A stretch of 36,670 bases of DNA from Myxococcales bacterium (GTDB lineage Bacteria > Myxococcota_A > Polyangia > Fen-1088). Under the pieces are notes generated by a model. That model worked only from the letters and a program-made list of their open reading frames with translations, made no database searches and was not told the origin of the DNA. The position numbers and the translations under genes were made by a program. The DNA is taken from positions 1-36,670 of the forward strand of contig JANXXE010000042.1 in NCBI GenBank assembly GCA_025350815.1, given 5' to 3'. Positions 25,625 to 33,055 of this stretch are shown in pieces; position 1 is the first letter of the stretch, and every line of letters starts with the position of its first letter.

Positions 25625-26734
25625 TCAGCGCAGGACCAGCGCCAGCGCGATGGCGATGGCGACCAGCAGGACGGCCGCGGCCGCCGCCACGCGGGACCAC
25701 GGCATGTGCCTCTGGGGCGTTCGGGCCTTTCCGCTGGGGGCGGGCTCGGTGGTGCGTGCTGCGCCTGCTGCAACAGACGCAACCGGGATCTCGGTCGGGA
25801 CCGTGAACAGGCGTCGCGACACGCGGGGCAGGTCGCCCCCCAGGCGTCCCGCCAGGCGCGCCAGTGCCGGGGCCAGTTCTTCGGACGTGGGACGTCGTTC
25901 GCGATCCTTGTCCATCATGTCGGCAATCAGCCGGGCCAGCTCACCGTCGATGTTGGGTGCAAAGTTGCGCGGATCGGGTACGGGCGCCGTCAGGTGGGCA
26001 CGCATCACGTCCACGTAGCGCTGCATCTGCGTGCCCTCTTCGCACCGGAACGGCGGTTTTCCGGTCAGCAGGTGAAACAGCGTGCAGCCCAGCGAATAAA
26101 TATCCGCGCGCTCGTCCACGTCCTCGCCGCGCGCCTGTTCGGGGGCGATGTAATCCGCGGTGCCGACGACCATGCCCTTGCCGGTCAGACTTTTTTCGGT
26201 CGTGTCGGATTTGGCCAGGCTGAAGTCCGTGACTTTCAGAACGCCGTGGCGGGAGATGCCGAGGTTCGACGGCTTGACGTCACGGTGGATGATCCCGGCG
26301 CGCGCCGCCTCGCCGAGGCCCGCGGCGGCCTGCGCGCCTATCAGCGCCACGACGCCACTCGGCAGTGGCCCTCGCTCGTCGAGCAACTTGTGCGTGTCGC
26401 CCCCTTCAAGCAACTCCATCGCAAAATACGGCCGGTCGGCTTCCTCGATGTGGCCCGACTCGAAGACCGTGATCAGATTTGGGTGCGCCAGGCGCGCCAG
26501 GGCGCGGGCCTCGCGCAAGAAGCGCTCGCGCACCGTCGCGTTGCCCAGATGCTTCGTGCCCAGAAGCTTGATCGCCACCCGGCGACCCAAACTCTCATCT
26601 TCGGCCAGGTAGACCTCGCCCATGGACCCAACGCCGAGCTTCTTCAAGGAGCGGTAGCGTCCCACCATTGCCCCCGGTTCGAGGACGGGTTTTTCCTCAC
26701 GCACGCGCGGCTTGGGTCGGTCGGGCGTGCTCAC
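25625..26734 (-). CDS. Membrane-anchored Ser/Thr protein kinase (Hanks type)
   Basis: A 369-residue protein. The kinase domain (about 24-285) has LGVGSMGEVYLAED, VAIKLLG with the ATP Lys, HRDVKPSN with the catalytic Asp, and GTADYIAPEQARG. The metal-binding motif reads DFS (Asp 170-Phe-Ser) where DFG is the rule. A proline/alanine linker leads to one C-terminal helix (VAAAAAVLLVAIAIALALVLR), which should anchor it in the inner membrane with the kinase in the cytoplasm. No extracellular sensor domain follows. The GTG start at 26734 overlaps the dnaB stop by 3 bases, so its translation is probably coupled to the replicative helicase. Substrates are unknown. Confidence 0.92.
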   Translation of the reverse strand: MSTPDRPKPRVREEKPVLEPGAMVGRYRSLKKLGVGSMGEVYLAEDESLGRRVAIKLLGTKHLGNATVRERFLREARALARLAHPNLITVFESGHIEEADRPYFAMELLEGGDTHKLLDERGPLPSGVVALIGAQAAAGLGEAARAGIIHRDVKPSNLGISRHGVLKVTDFSLAKSDTTEKSLTGKGMVVGTADYIAPEQARGEDVDERADIYSLGCTLFHLLTGKPPFRCEEGTQMQRYVDVMRAHLTAPVPDPRNFAPNIDGELARLIADMMDKDRERRPTSEELAPALARLAGRLGGDLPRVSRRLFTVPTEIPVASVAAGAARTTEPAPSGKARTPQRHMPWSRVAAAAAVLLVAIAIALALVLR

Positions 26735-28164
26735 GAGAAGGGCTCCTCCATCTCCTCGGCGTAGTTCTCAAACCGCGTATATTCCTTGATGAACGTCAGC
26801 GGGACGGTTCCGGTGGCGCCATTGCGGTGCTTGCCGATGATGAGTTCGGCCTTGCCGCGTTCGGCTGACTCGGGATTGAACATCTCATCGCGGTGGATGA
26901 AGACGATCATGTCCGCATCCTGCTCGATCGCGCCCGATTCGCGCAAATCCGACAACTGTGGCCGCTTGTCGTCGCGCTTCTCCAGGCTGCGGTTCAGCTG
27001 CGAGACGGCGATGATCGGGATCTTCAGATCCTTCGCCAGCGCCTTGAGTCCGCGCGAGATGTCGGCTATTTCGCGCTCGCGTGAATCGTCGCGCTTGCCC
27101 CCGCCCCCGCGGGCCAGCTGCAAGTAGTCGATGACAATGAGGCCCAGGCCCGGTTTGGACGTTTCCTTCGCCTCGCCCCCGCCGCTGCGCAGCGGGAAGT
27201 ATTTTTGGTTTCCGCAAAAACGGCGGGCCTTGGCTCGCAGATCCATGATGGTGGGGGCCGCCGAATCGTCGATCAGAATGGGCGCGCCCTCCAGTCGGCC
27301 GCCTGCCGGGTAGATGCGGTTCTTCCAGTCGCCGTATTCGATGAAGCCGCGTTTCAGGCGTCCCGAATCGATGCGCGCCTCGCCTGCCAACATGCGTTCC
27401 ATCAGCTCGTACTTCGACATTTCCAGCGAGAAGATCAGCACGGGGATCTGGTGGTGCAGGGCCGCGTTCACCGCCACGTTGACCGCCCATGACGTCTTGC
27501 CCACGCCGGGACGCGCGGCGACGACGATGAGATTTTCGGGTTGCAGGCCGGCGGTCATTTCGTCGAATTTGGTGAATCCCGTGGGCACGCCGGTCACTGC
27601 CTTGCGTTCGCGGGCGCGCTCCTCGATGCTGCTCAGCACCTCGGCCATCATGTCGCCGACGGCACGGAAACTTTCGCGGCGGGTCTGCTGAGCGACCTTG
27701 AAGACTTTCGTCTCGGCCTCGTCGAGGAATTCTTCGTAGTTGCCGAATTCCCCGTAGGCGCGCGATTGCACCTCGGCGCACGTCGTGATCAGCCGCCGCA
27801 GCGTGGCCTTTTCCTTCACGATGCGAACGTAGTGCGAAATGTTCTCCGCGGTGGGCACCGAGTTCGCGAGGCCCACCAGATAGGCCTCGCCGCCTTCCAG
27901 GCGCGGCAGTGAGCCCCGCGTGCGCAATTCGTCGCCGAGCGAGATGATGTCGATGGGCTGGCGCCGCTTGTCGATCGTCACCATCGCCTCGTAGACCTCG
28001 CGGTGCGCGGGCAGGAAGAAATCGTCCGCGACCAGTTCGGTAAGTACTTCGTCGAAGGCGGCGGGCTTGAGCAAGACGCCGCCCAATGACGACCGCTCGG
28101 CGTCGATGTTGTGCGGCGGTGTCCGCCCCGACACGATGCCCTCGGCCGAAGAAAACTCTCCCAT
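26731..28164 (-). CDS. dnaB: Replicative DNA helicase DnaB
   Basis: A 477-residue RecA-fold hexameric helicase that unwinds the replication fork. It starts with PHNIDAERSSLGGVLL in the N-terminal domain and has Walker A ARPGVGKTSW at about 217-226, LIVIDYLQL as Walker B, and the C-terminal SQLNRSLEKR and SDLRESGAIEQDADMIVF blocks. The order rpsF-rpsR-rplI-dnaB is widely conserved in bacteria. No intein interrupts it. The ATG at 28164 is used; a GTG at 28224 is in frame but adds 20 poorly conserved residues, and neither has a clear Shine-Dalgarno sequence. The last codon overlaps the kinase start. Confidence 0.96.
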   Translation of the reverse strand: MGEFSSAEGIVSGRTPPHNIDAERSSLGGVLLKPAAFDEVLTELVADDFFLPAHREVYEAMVTIDKRRQPIDIISLGDELRTRGSLPRLEGGEAYLVGLANSVPTAENISHYVRIVKEKATLRRLITTCAEVQSRAYGEFGNYEEFLDEAETKVFKVAQQTRRESFRAVGDMMAEVLSSIEERARERKAVTGVPTGFTKFDEMTAGLQPENLIVVAARPGVGKTSWAVNVAVNAALHHQIPVLIFSLEMSKYELMERMLAGEARIDSGRLKRGFIEYGDWKNRIYPAGGRLEGAPILIDDSAAPTIMDLRAKARRFCGNQKYFPLRSGGGEAKETSKPGLGLIVIDYLQLARGGGGKRDDSREREIADISRGLKALAKDLKIPIIAVSQLNRSLEKRDDKRPQLSDLRESGAIEQDADMIVFIHRDEMFNPESAERGKAELIIGKHRNGATGTVPLTFIKEYTRFENYAEEMEEPFS

Positions 28165-28251
28165 CGGGGGCAAGTGTACAGTGTTTCCCAACCCGCCGGG
28201 GCGTGGGTCGGCGCCGCTAGGCACAAGAGACGCGGGAGGAAGAAAGCGGGA

Positions 28252-28698
28252 CTAGTCTTTTTTGACTACCCAGACCTTGATCTTGGCGGTGGCGTCCTTG
28301 CCCAGCTTGATGGGGACTTCCGCCATGCCCAGCATCTTGAGCGGCTCGTCGAGGATGATCTTCTTGCTGTCGACGGTGATGCCTTGCTCTTGCAGGGCGT
28401 CGCTGATGTCGCGGCTGGTGACCGAACCGAACAGTTTGTCCTCGTCGCCCACCGCGCGCGCGATGGAGATCGACACCTGGGACAGCTTGTCGGCCTGCGA
28501 TTGCAGTTCCTTGGCCAGCTTGGCGGTGCGGGCAGCGATGGTGCGCTTCTCGTGGTCCATGCGGGCCACGTCTTTTTCCGTCGCCGCTACGGCCAGGCCG
28601 CGCGGCAGCAGGAAGTTGCGGCCGTATCCGTCACGCACGCTTACCACGTCCCCGGCGGCGCCGAGGTTCTCCATATCTTCCCTGAGCATCAGTCGCAT
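28252..28698 (-). CDS. rplI: 50S ribosomal protein L9
   Basis: A 148-residue protein with the canonical L9 start MRLMLREDMENLG, a GDVVSVRDGYGRNFLLPRGLA block at about 16-36 and a long Lys/Ala-rich helix joining the N- and C-terminal RNA-binding domains (LFGSVTSRDISDAL near 90). It follows rpsR by 9 bases and precedes dnaB by 87 bases in the usual rpsF-rpsR-rplI-dnaB order. The length is normal. Confidence 0.97.
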   Translation of the reverse strand: MRLMLREDMENLGAAGDVVSVRDGYGRNFLLPRGLAVAATEKDVARMDHEKRTIAARTAKLAKELQSQADKLSQVSISIARAVGDEDKLFGSVTSRDISDALQEQGITVDSKKIILDEPLKMLGMAEVPIKLGKDATAKIKVWVVKKD

Positions 28699-28707
28699 GG
28701 CTGTCTC

Positions 28708-28989
28708 CTAGTTCCCGGTGACCGCGAAGGGCATGAGCGCAATCATGCGCGCCCGGTTCACGGCGACGGCGATCTCGCGCTGGTGCTTGGCACAGTTGCC
28801 AGACAGCCGGCGCGGGACCAGCTTGCCCCGATCGGTGATGAAGTACTTCAGCAGGCTGGCGTCCTTGTAGTCGATGCGGATCTTGTCGTCCGCGCAGAAC
28901 TTGCAAGGCTTGCGGCGACCCATGGTCTTCCGCTTGCCGCCGTCTGCCCCTTCGGCATCCTTGTCGCCACGCTCTTTTTCTTTTGCCAT
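28708..28989 (-). CDS. rpsR: 30S ribosomal protein S18
   Basis: A 93-residue protein with a Lys/Glu-rich N-terminal extension of about 25 residues, then [31 protein letters not shown] and a [25 protein letters not shown] end. Three Cys and one His could bind zinc, as in Zn-type S18 proteins. It starts 2 bases after rpsF and binds S6 in the platform of the small subunit. Confidence 0.97.
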   Translation of the reverse strand: MAKEKERGDKDAEGADGGKRKTMGRRKPCKFCADDKIRIDYKDASLLKYFITDRGKLVPRRLSGNCAKHQREIAVAVNRARMIALMPFAVTGN

Positions 28990-28991
28990 GA

Positions 28992-29546
28992 CTAGCTGTT
29001 CCTCCGGTGATGGGGCTCGTCGACCGATCCGAAGACCGCCTCCTCGAAGTCGAAGGCCGCTTCTTCCTCATCGTCGCCGAACGGCCGGTGACCGGCCTGG
29101 CCCGTGGCGATGGCTTCCTCGTCGGGACCCGGCACGGACGCGTTCGTGAAGGCTTCGTCGGTCAGTTCAGCCGTGTGCGTGGCGGGATCGACGTTCTCGG
29201 CAATCTTCACCGAGTAATAACGAATGACCGAGTCGGACAGGCGCAGGTTGCGCTCGACCTCTTCGACCAGACCCGGGGTGCCGAGGTAAGACCAGAAAAG
29301 GTAGATGCCCTTGAGCTGTTTTTTGACCTCGTAGGCCAGCTTGCGACGGCCCCAGTTGTCGACCTTGATCAACCGCCCGCCGCCGGCCTCGATGACGCCG
29401 CGGATCTTGCTGTTGATGCCGCCGATGACCTCGTTGGGGATATCGGGACGCAGAATGAAGATGGTCTCGTATTCGCGCTTTCGTCCCGGGATGTCCCGAC
29501 TTGAAACCATTGCGCGCTGCTGTGTTCCTGCTGCTGTTGCTGCCAT
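28992..29546 (-). CDS. rpsF: 30S ribosomal protein S6 with long acidic tail
   Basis: A 184-residue S6, against about 95-135 in most bacteria. The core (about 25-120) shows [30 protein letters not shown] and the C-terminal [12 protein letters not shown] strand. About 60 extra residues follow, rich in Asp and Glu ([15 protein letters not shown]), and 24 precede the core. AGGGAGA precedes the start by about 9 bases. S6 pairs with S18, encoded 2 bases downstream. Such acidic tails are known to be lengthened in some S6 proteins by RimK-type glutamylation; here the tail is encoded. Confidence 0.95.
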   Translation of the reverse strand: MAATAAGTQQRAMVSSRDIPGRKREYETIFILRPDIPNEVIGGINSKIRGVIEAGGGRLIKVDNWGRRKLAYEVKKQLKGIYLFWSYLGTPGLVEEVERNLRLSDSVIRYYSVKIAENVDPATHTAELTDEAFTNASVPGPDEEAIATGQAGHRPFGDDEEEAAFDFEEAVFGSVDEPHHRRNS

Positions 29547-29606
29547 TGTGCGGTCTCCCTATGGGCGTAAGTCCCAGGACGCCGGTCCCGAGCAAGGAGG
29601 TGAAGG

Positions 29607-29626
29607 GGGCAGATACGACCCTGCCC
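29607..29626 (-). other. Hairpin between pth and rpsF
   Basis: A 6-base perfect stem (GGGCAG with CTGCCC) and an 8-base loop lie 11 bases after the pth stop codon and about 60 bases before the rpsF start. The following bases are pyrimidine-rich but contain no U-run. It may be a weak terminator or part of an rpsF leader; the 91-base gap is the longest in the ribosomal part of the operon. Confidence 0.3.
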
Positions 29627-29637
29627 GGGCCCCGTTG

Positions 29638-30213
29638 TCAAGGCCCCTTGCGGCGATTGAACCGATTCATGGCCGCCGGCAGGCCGCTGCCGATGACGGT
29701 CTCGACGGCCAGGGCGGCTTCCGCCAGCACATCCGGCAGCCGGGACTGTTCGTCGCGCGAAAATGCCGTCAGGACGTAACCTGCGGCGTCCTGTCCCGCG
29801 GGGGGGCGGTCGATGCCCATGCGCACGCGCGCAAAGTCCGGCGTGCCCAGGCAGGCAATCAGGGATCGAACCCCGTTGTGGCCGCCGTGTCCGCCGCCGG
29901 TGCCCAGCTTCAACTGGCCGAAGGGCAGATCCAGTTCGTCGTGCACGACGATTGTTCGGGCAGCTTCGACCTTCCAGAACTGCGCCGCCCGGGCGACAGC
30001 CTGCCCACTGACGTTCATGAACTCCATCGGCTTGCAGAACAGCACCCGCTGTCCGGCAATATCGCCTTCCGCAATCTCGGCCCCCAGCTTGCTGCGCGCG
30101 GCGGGCGGCTGGCGCATGCGCCCCAGCAGCTCGTCGGTAGTTCGAAAGCCGATGTTGTGGCGGGTACCCACGTACTCGCCACCCGGATTGCCAAGCCCGA
30201 CGACCAGCCACAT
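29638..30213 (-). CDS. pth: Peptidyl-tRNA hydrolase
   Basis: A 191-residue protein with the classic Pth start WLVVGLGNPGGEYVGTRHNIGF, in which the His of TRHNIGF is catalytic. FCKPMEFMNVSGQAV (~60-74), HDELDLPFGQ (~92-101) and GGGHGGHNGVRSL (~107-119) follow. It rescues stalled peptidyl-tRNA by cleaving the ester bond. The position after rplY and before rpsF is a common bacterial arrangement. The length and residues are normal. Confidence 0.97.
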   Translation of the reverse strand: MWLVVGLGNPGGEYVGTRHNIGFRTTDELLGRMRQPPAARSKLGAEIAEGDIAGQRVLFCKPMEFMNVSGQAVARAAQFWKVEAARTIVVHDELDLPFGQLKLGTGGGHGGHNGVRSLIACLGTPDFARVRMGIDRPPAGQDAAGYVLTAFSRDEQSRLPDVLAEAALAVETVIGSGLPAAMNRFNRRKGP

Positions 30214-30272
30214 GGCCAGGACGGAACGCCCCCGTTACGAGGCGTTCCTGACCTTCCGCGTGGGGTGCCGGG

Positions 30273-30995
30273 TCACTTGCCCTTCTTGTCGTCCTTCTTG
30301 GCGGGGGCGGCGGCACCTGCCGCTGCCTTGTCGCCGCCGGCCGCAGCCGCAGCCGCGCCTTCGGCCGGAGCCGCAGCGCCCTCTGCCGCGACAGCACCTT
30401 CGGCCACAACCACCTCGGCTTCTTTTTCCGCGCGGGGCGCGACGACCGAGGCGATGGCTTCCTTGCCTTCCAGCAAGAGACGCACGCCGACCGGCAGCTT
30501 CAAATCGCTGACGTGAAGGGCATCACCGACGTCGAGGTTGGTGATGTCAATTTCAATCTTGTTGGGGATGGCGGCGGGCTTGGCGGCGATGGGCACCGCG
30601 TGCCAGCCCTGGTGCAGGTTGCCGCCGTTGGTCACGCCGACCGCAGTGCCGGTCAGGTGCAGGGGGACCGTCACCTTGATTTCCTCGTCGAGGCTGACGC
30701 GGATGAAATCGATGTGGACGACCCGGCGCGAGATCGGGTGAATCTGGACGTCGCGGATCATGGCCGTGATCTGCTCGGGCGCTTCCTTGCCACCGAGGGT
30801 CAGCGCGAAAACCGTGTTCCGCTTCTTGTCCTTGTCCAGCGACCGGATCAGCGCGGCCGGATCCAACGTCACCGAAACGGGGGCCGCCTTGTGACCGTAC
30901 AGCACGCCCGGGACCTTGCCGGCTGCGCGGTTTCTACGGGCCGGGCCTTTGCCGGATTGGGTACGAAGCTCTACGCTGACTTTTGCGAAATCCAT
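30273..30995 (-). CDS. rplY: 50S ribosomal protein L25/general stress protein Ctc
   Basis: A 240-residue member of the long (Ctc/TL5) type: the N-terminal 5S-rRNA-binding domain (about 1-95, with RRNRAAGKVPGVLYGHK and HIDFIRVSLDEEIKV) and a C-terminal beta domain (to about 185). A tail of about 55 residues, mostly Ala, Gly, Pro and Lys and ending in KKDDKKGK, follows. An AGAGGAA sequence precedes the start by about 7 bases. It follows prs by 47 bases; the prs-rplY-pth order is widespread. Confidence 0.95.
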   Translation of the reverse strand: MDFAKVSVELRTQSGKGPARRNRAAGKVPGVLYGHKAAPVSVTLDPAALIRSLDKDKKRNTVFALTLGGKEAPEQITAMIRDVQIHPISRRVVHIDFIRVSLDEEIKVTVPLHLTGTAVGVTNGGNLHQGWHAVPIAAKPAAIPNKIEIDITNLDVGDALHVSDLKLPVGVRLLLEGKEAIASVVAPRAEKEAEVVVAEGAVAAEGAAAPAEGAAAAAAGGDKAAAGAAAPAKKDDKKGK

Positions 30996-31042
30996 GGTGA
31001 GTTCCTCTGAAGGGGTCTTTCTAGAAGGCTATTGGCCCGGTA

Positions 31043-32035
31043 TCAAATGAAAAGAGAACTAATCGAGTCGCCGAGGTGAATTCGTTTGACCGCCTCGCCC
31101 AGTAGACGCGAGACCGACAGCACGCGCACCTTGGAGGACGCCCGGATGTCGGGGCGCGGCGCAATCGAGTCGGTGGTGATGAGTTCGGTCAGCGGTGACG
31201 CGGTGATTCGTTCCAGCGCCGGCCCCGATAATACGGCGTGCGTGGCGCAGGCAAACACCGACCGGGCGCCGTGGTCCATCACCGCCCGGGCCGCCGCGCA
31301 TAGCGTCCCGGCGGTATCGACCAGATCGTCAACGATGATGGCGTCGCGGCCCTTGACGTCGCCGATGATGTTGACCACCTCGGCCACGTTGGCCGACGGG
31401 CGGCGTTTGTCGATGATGGCCAGGCTGGTGTCGAGGCGCTTGGAGAAGGCGCGCGCGCGTTCCACGCCGCCGGCATCCGGGGACACGATCACGGTCTCGG
31501 GTGTGAAGCGAGATCGCAGGTGGTCCATCAGGACCGGCATCGCGAACAGATGATCGACCGGAATGTTGAAAAAGCCCTGGATTTGACCGGCGTGCAGGTC
31601 GATGGCCAGAACCCGATCGACGCCGGCCGCGGTCAATAGATCGGCGACCAGGCGGGCCGAGATGGGCGTTCGCGGCTTGCTTTTGCGATCCTGGCGCGCG
31701 TACCCGAAGTACGGGATCACGGCGACGATGGATCCGGCCGACGCGCGTTTCAGCGCATCGATCATGACCAGCAGTTCCATCAAGTTGTCGTTGACGGGGG
31801 TGCTGGTGGGCTGAACGACGAAGCAGCTGACGCCGCGCACGTTTTCGTTGATCTCGACGTAGATCTCACCGTCGGCGAACCGGGTTACCTGCGCGTTGCC
31901 AAGCGGGGTCTCCAGGTGCCGGCAGATGGCCTGGGCCAGTTCCCGGTTGGCGTTGCCGCTGAATATGCTGAAAGCCTTGAGCACAGGTTTGATCCCGAGG
32001 GCCGGGCCCCCGAAGGAGGGCGCGAATACTGCCAT
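31043..32035 (-). CDS. prs: Ribose-phosphate pyrophosphokinase
   Basis: This enzyme makes PRPP from ribose 5-phosphate and ATP for nucleotide, His and Trp synthesis. It shows FSGNANRELA, RFADGEIYVEI, PYFGYARQDRK (about 110-120), DLHAGQIQGFF and the PRPP-binding loop AIIVDDLVDTAGTL (about 230-243), so it is complete and class I. From the ATG at 32035 it has 330 residues, about 15 more than usual. A GTG at 31984 would give 313 residues starting at VLKAFSIFSGNAN and may be the true start; a TTGACA hexamer at 32050-32055 on the minus strand fits a promoter just upstream. It heads the run of rplY, pth and ribosomal genes. Confidence 0.95.
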   Translation of the reverse strand: MAVFAPSFGGPALGIKPVLKAFSIFSGNANRELAQAICRHLETPLGNAQVTRFADGEIYVEINENVRGVSCFVVQPTSTPVNDNLMELLVMIDALKRASAGSIVAVIPYFGYARQDRKSKPRTPISARLVADLLTAAGVDRVLAIDLHAGQIQGFFNIPVDHLFAMPVLMDHLRSRFTPETVIVSPDAGGVERARAFSKRLDTSLAIIDKRRPSANVAEVVNIIGDVKGRDAIIVDDLVDTAGTLCAAARAVMDHGARSVFACATHAVLSGPALERITASPLTELITTDSIAPRPDIRASSKVRVLSVSRLLGEAVKRIHLGDSISSLFI

Positions 32036-32166
32036 CCGGAGTGTGGACCTGTCAACGCGGCGGGCGCGGGTGCGGGTGGCGCGCGCGGTTACACGGCCAC
32101 TTGCGCGACTGGCCGTACACATCGCACCCGCGGATGCCCTCGACGAAGGCCGACGGGGGCGCGGAC

Positions 32167-32194
32167 TTGACAAGGTCCGGGTCATCATGAGAAT
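32167..32194 (+). promoter_or_regulatory. Predicted sigma-70-type promoter of the iron-type operon
   Basis: TTGACA at 32167-32172 is a perfect -35 hexamer. GAGAAT at 32189-32194, 16 bases later, matches the -10 consensus at four of six positions. Transcription would start near 32201 and run into the ATG at 32258. The -10 lies inside a Fur-box-like palindrome, so a bound regulator would block polymerase. Confidence 0.55.
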
Positions 32195-32207
32195 GATTCT
32201 GATTGTC
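32189..32207 (+). promoter_or_regulatory. Fur-box-like operator
   Basis: The 19-base sequence gagaatgattctgattgtc matches the classic 19-base Fur consensus (gataatgataatcattatc) at 14 positions by direct count. A second AT-rich gatt...aatc inverted pair continues to 32213, so two overlapping dimers could bind. It stands out from the GC-rich surroundings and covers the predicted -10. Zur or Mur are alternatives within the same regulator family. Confidence 0.6.
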
Positions 32208-32257
32208 ATAATCAGTACGTCCCCCTCAACCACCTCCACTTGTTCGGAGATCTCACC

Positions 32258-33055
32258 ATGACTTTCACCCGCAGCCTCGCGTTGGCCGTCATCTCGTCCT
32301 TTGTGCCCCTGGGGGTGTCCCTCGCCCTGGGCAACGAGCGGCACTTCACCTACACCTATGAAAGCGCCGTGCTGCCCAAGGACGGGCGAGAGATCGAGGT
32401 GTGGACCACGCCGGGCCTGGGCCGCGACCACTTCTACTCCCGGTTCGACGAGCGGGTGGAGTTCGAGGTCGGTCTGACGGACCGATTGCAAACCTCCCTC
32501 TATCTCAATTTCGGCGCACTGACCGCCGAGACCATGCCCGGCATGCGGCAGTCCTCGGTCGAGTTCCAGGGCATCTCGTCCGAGTGGAAGTACAAGCTGA
32601 GGGATCCGGTTGCGGATGCGCTGGGGTCGGCCCTGTACGCGGAGCTTCTGGCGGGGCCCACCGAGGTGGAGCTGGAGGCAAAGCTGATCGTAGACAAGCG
32701 AATCGGCAAGGTGCTTCTTGCAGCAAACCTTGTCGGTGAGCTGGGACTGGAGTTCGAGGAAAAGGCGACCGATCCTGCGGGCGTGGTCGAGTTGGATGCC
32801 GCGGCCACCTATTCGGTGAGGCCTGGGTTGTCGCTGGGGCTCGAGCTGCGCAGCCACAACCAGATCATGGAAGAGGCGTGGCGGACGTCCGTCCTGTTTG
32901 CGGGTCCCGTGGTGGCGTACGCAGCCTCATCCTGGTGGGTGGCGCTGTCGGTCATGCCGCAGCTGCCGGCGTTGAAGAAAGAAGGCGGCGGGACGTTCGA
33001 GCTGGCCGCACACGAAAGGTTCAATGCGCGGCTGCTGTTCTCGTTTCACCTTTAG
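32258..33055 (+). CDS. Exported beta-barrel-like outer-membrane protein under a Fur-type operator
   Basis: A 265-residue protein with a signal peptide (MTFTRSLALAVISSFVPLGVSLALG). The mature part has many short alternating strands, such as REIEVWTTPGLGRDHFYSRF, VEFEVGLTDRLQTSLYLNF, LAANLVGELGLEFE and a terminal ARLLFSFHL, which ends on an aromatic followed by Leu. This fits an outer-membrane barrel of about 10-12 strands. Similar proteins are usually annotated only as transporter or hypothetical. A Fur-box-like site lies about 50 bases upstream, so induction in low iron (or another metal) is inferred. The haem lipoprotein gene begins inside its last 32 bases. The ATG at 32258 is used instead of an upstream TTG. 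Confidence 0.75.
   Translation: MTFTRSLALAVISSFVPLGVSLALGNERHFTYTYESAVLPKDGREIEVWTTPGLGRDHFYSRFDERVEFEVGLTDRLQTSLYLNFGALTAETMPGMRQSSVEFQGISSEWKYKLRDPVADALGSALYAELLAGPTEVELEAKLIVDKRIGKVLLAANLVGELGLEFEEKATDPAGVVELDAAATYSVRPGLSLGLELRSHNQIMEEAWRTSVLFAGPVVAYAASSWWVALSVMPQLPALKKEGGGTFELAAHERFNARLLFSFHL

Noticed and set aside
32036-32857. N-terminal extension of prs
   Set aside because: It runs antisense through the barrel gene and its promoter and has no PRPP-synthetase sequence.
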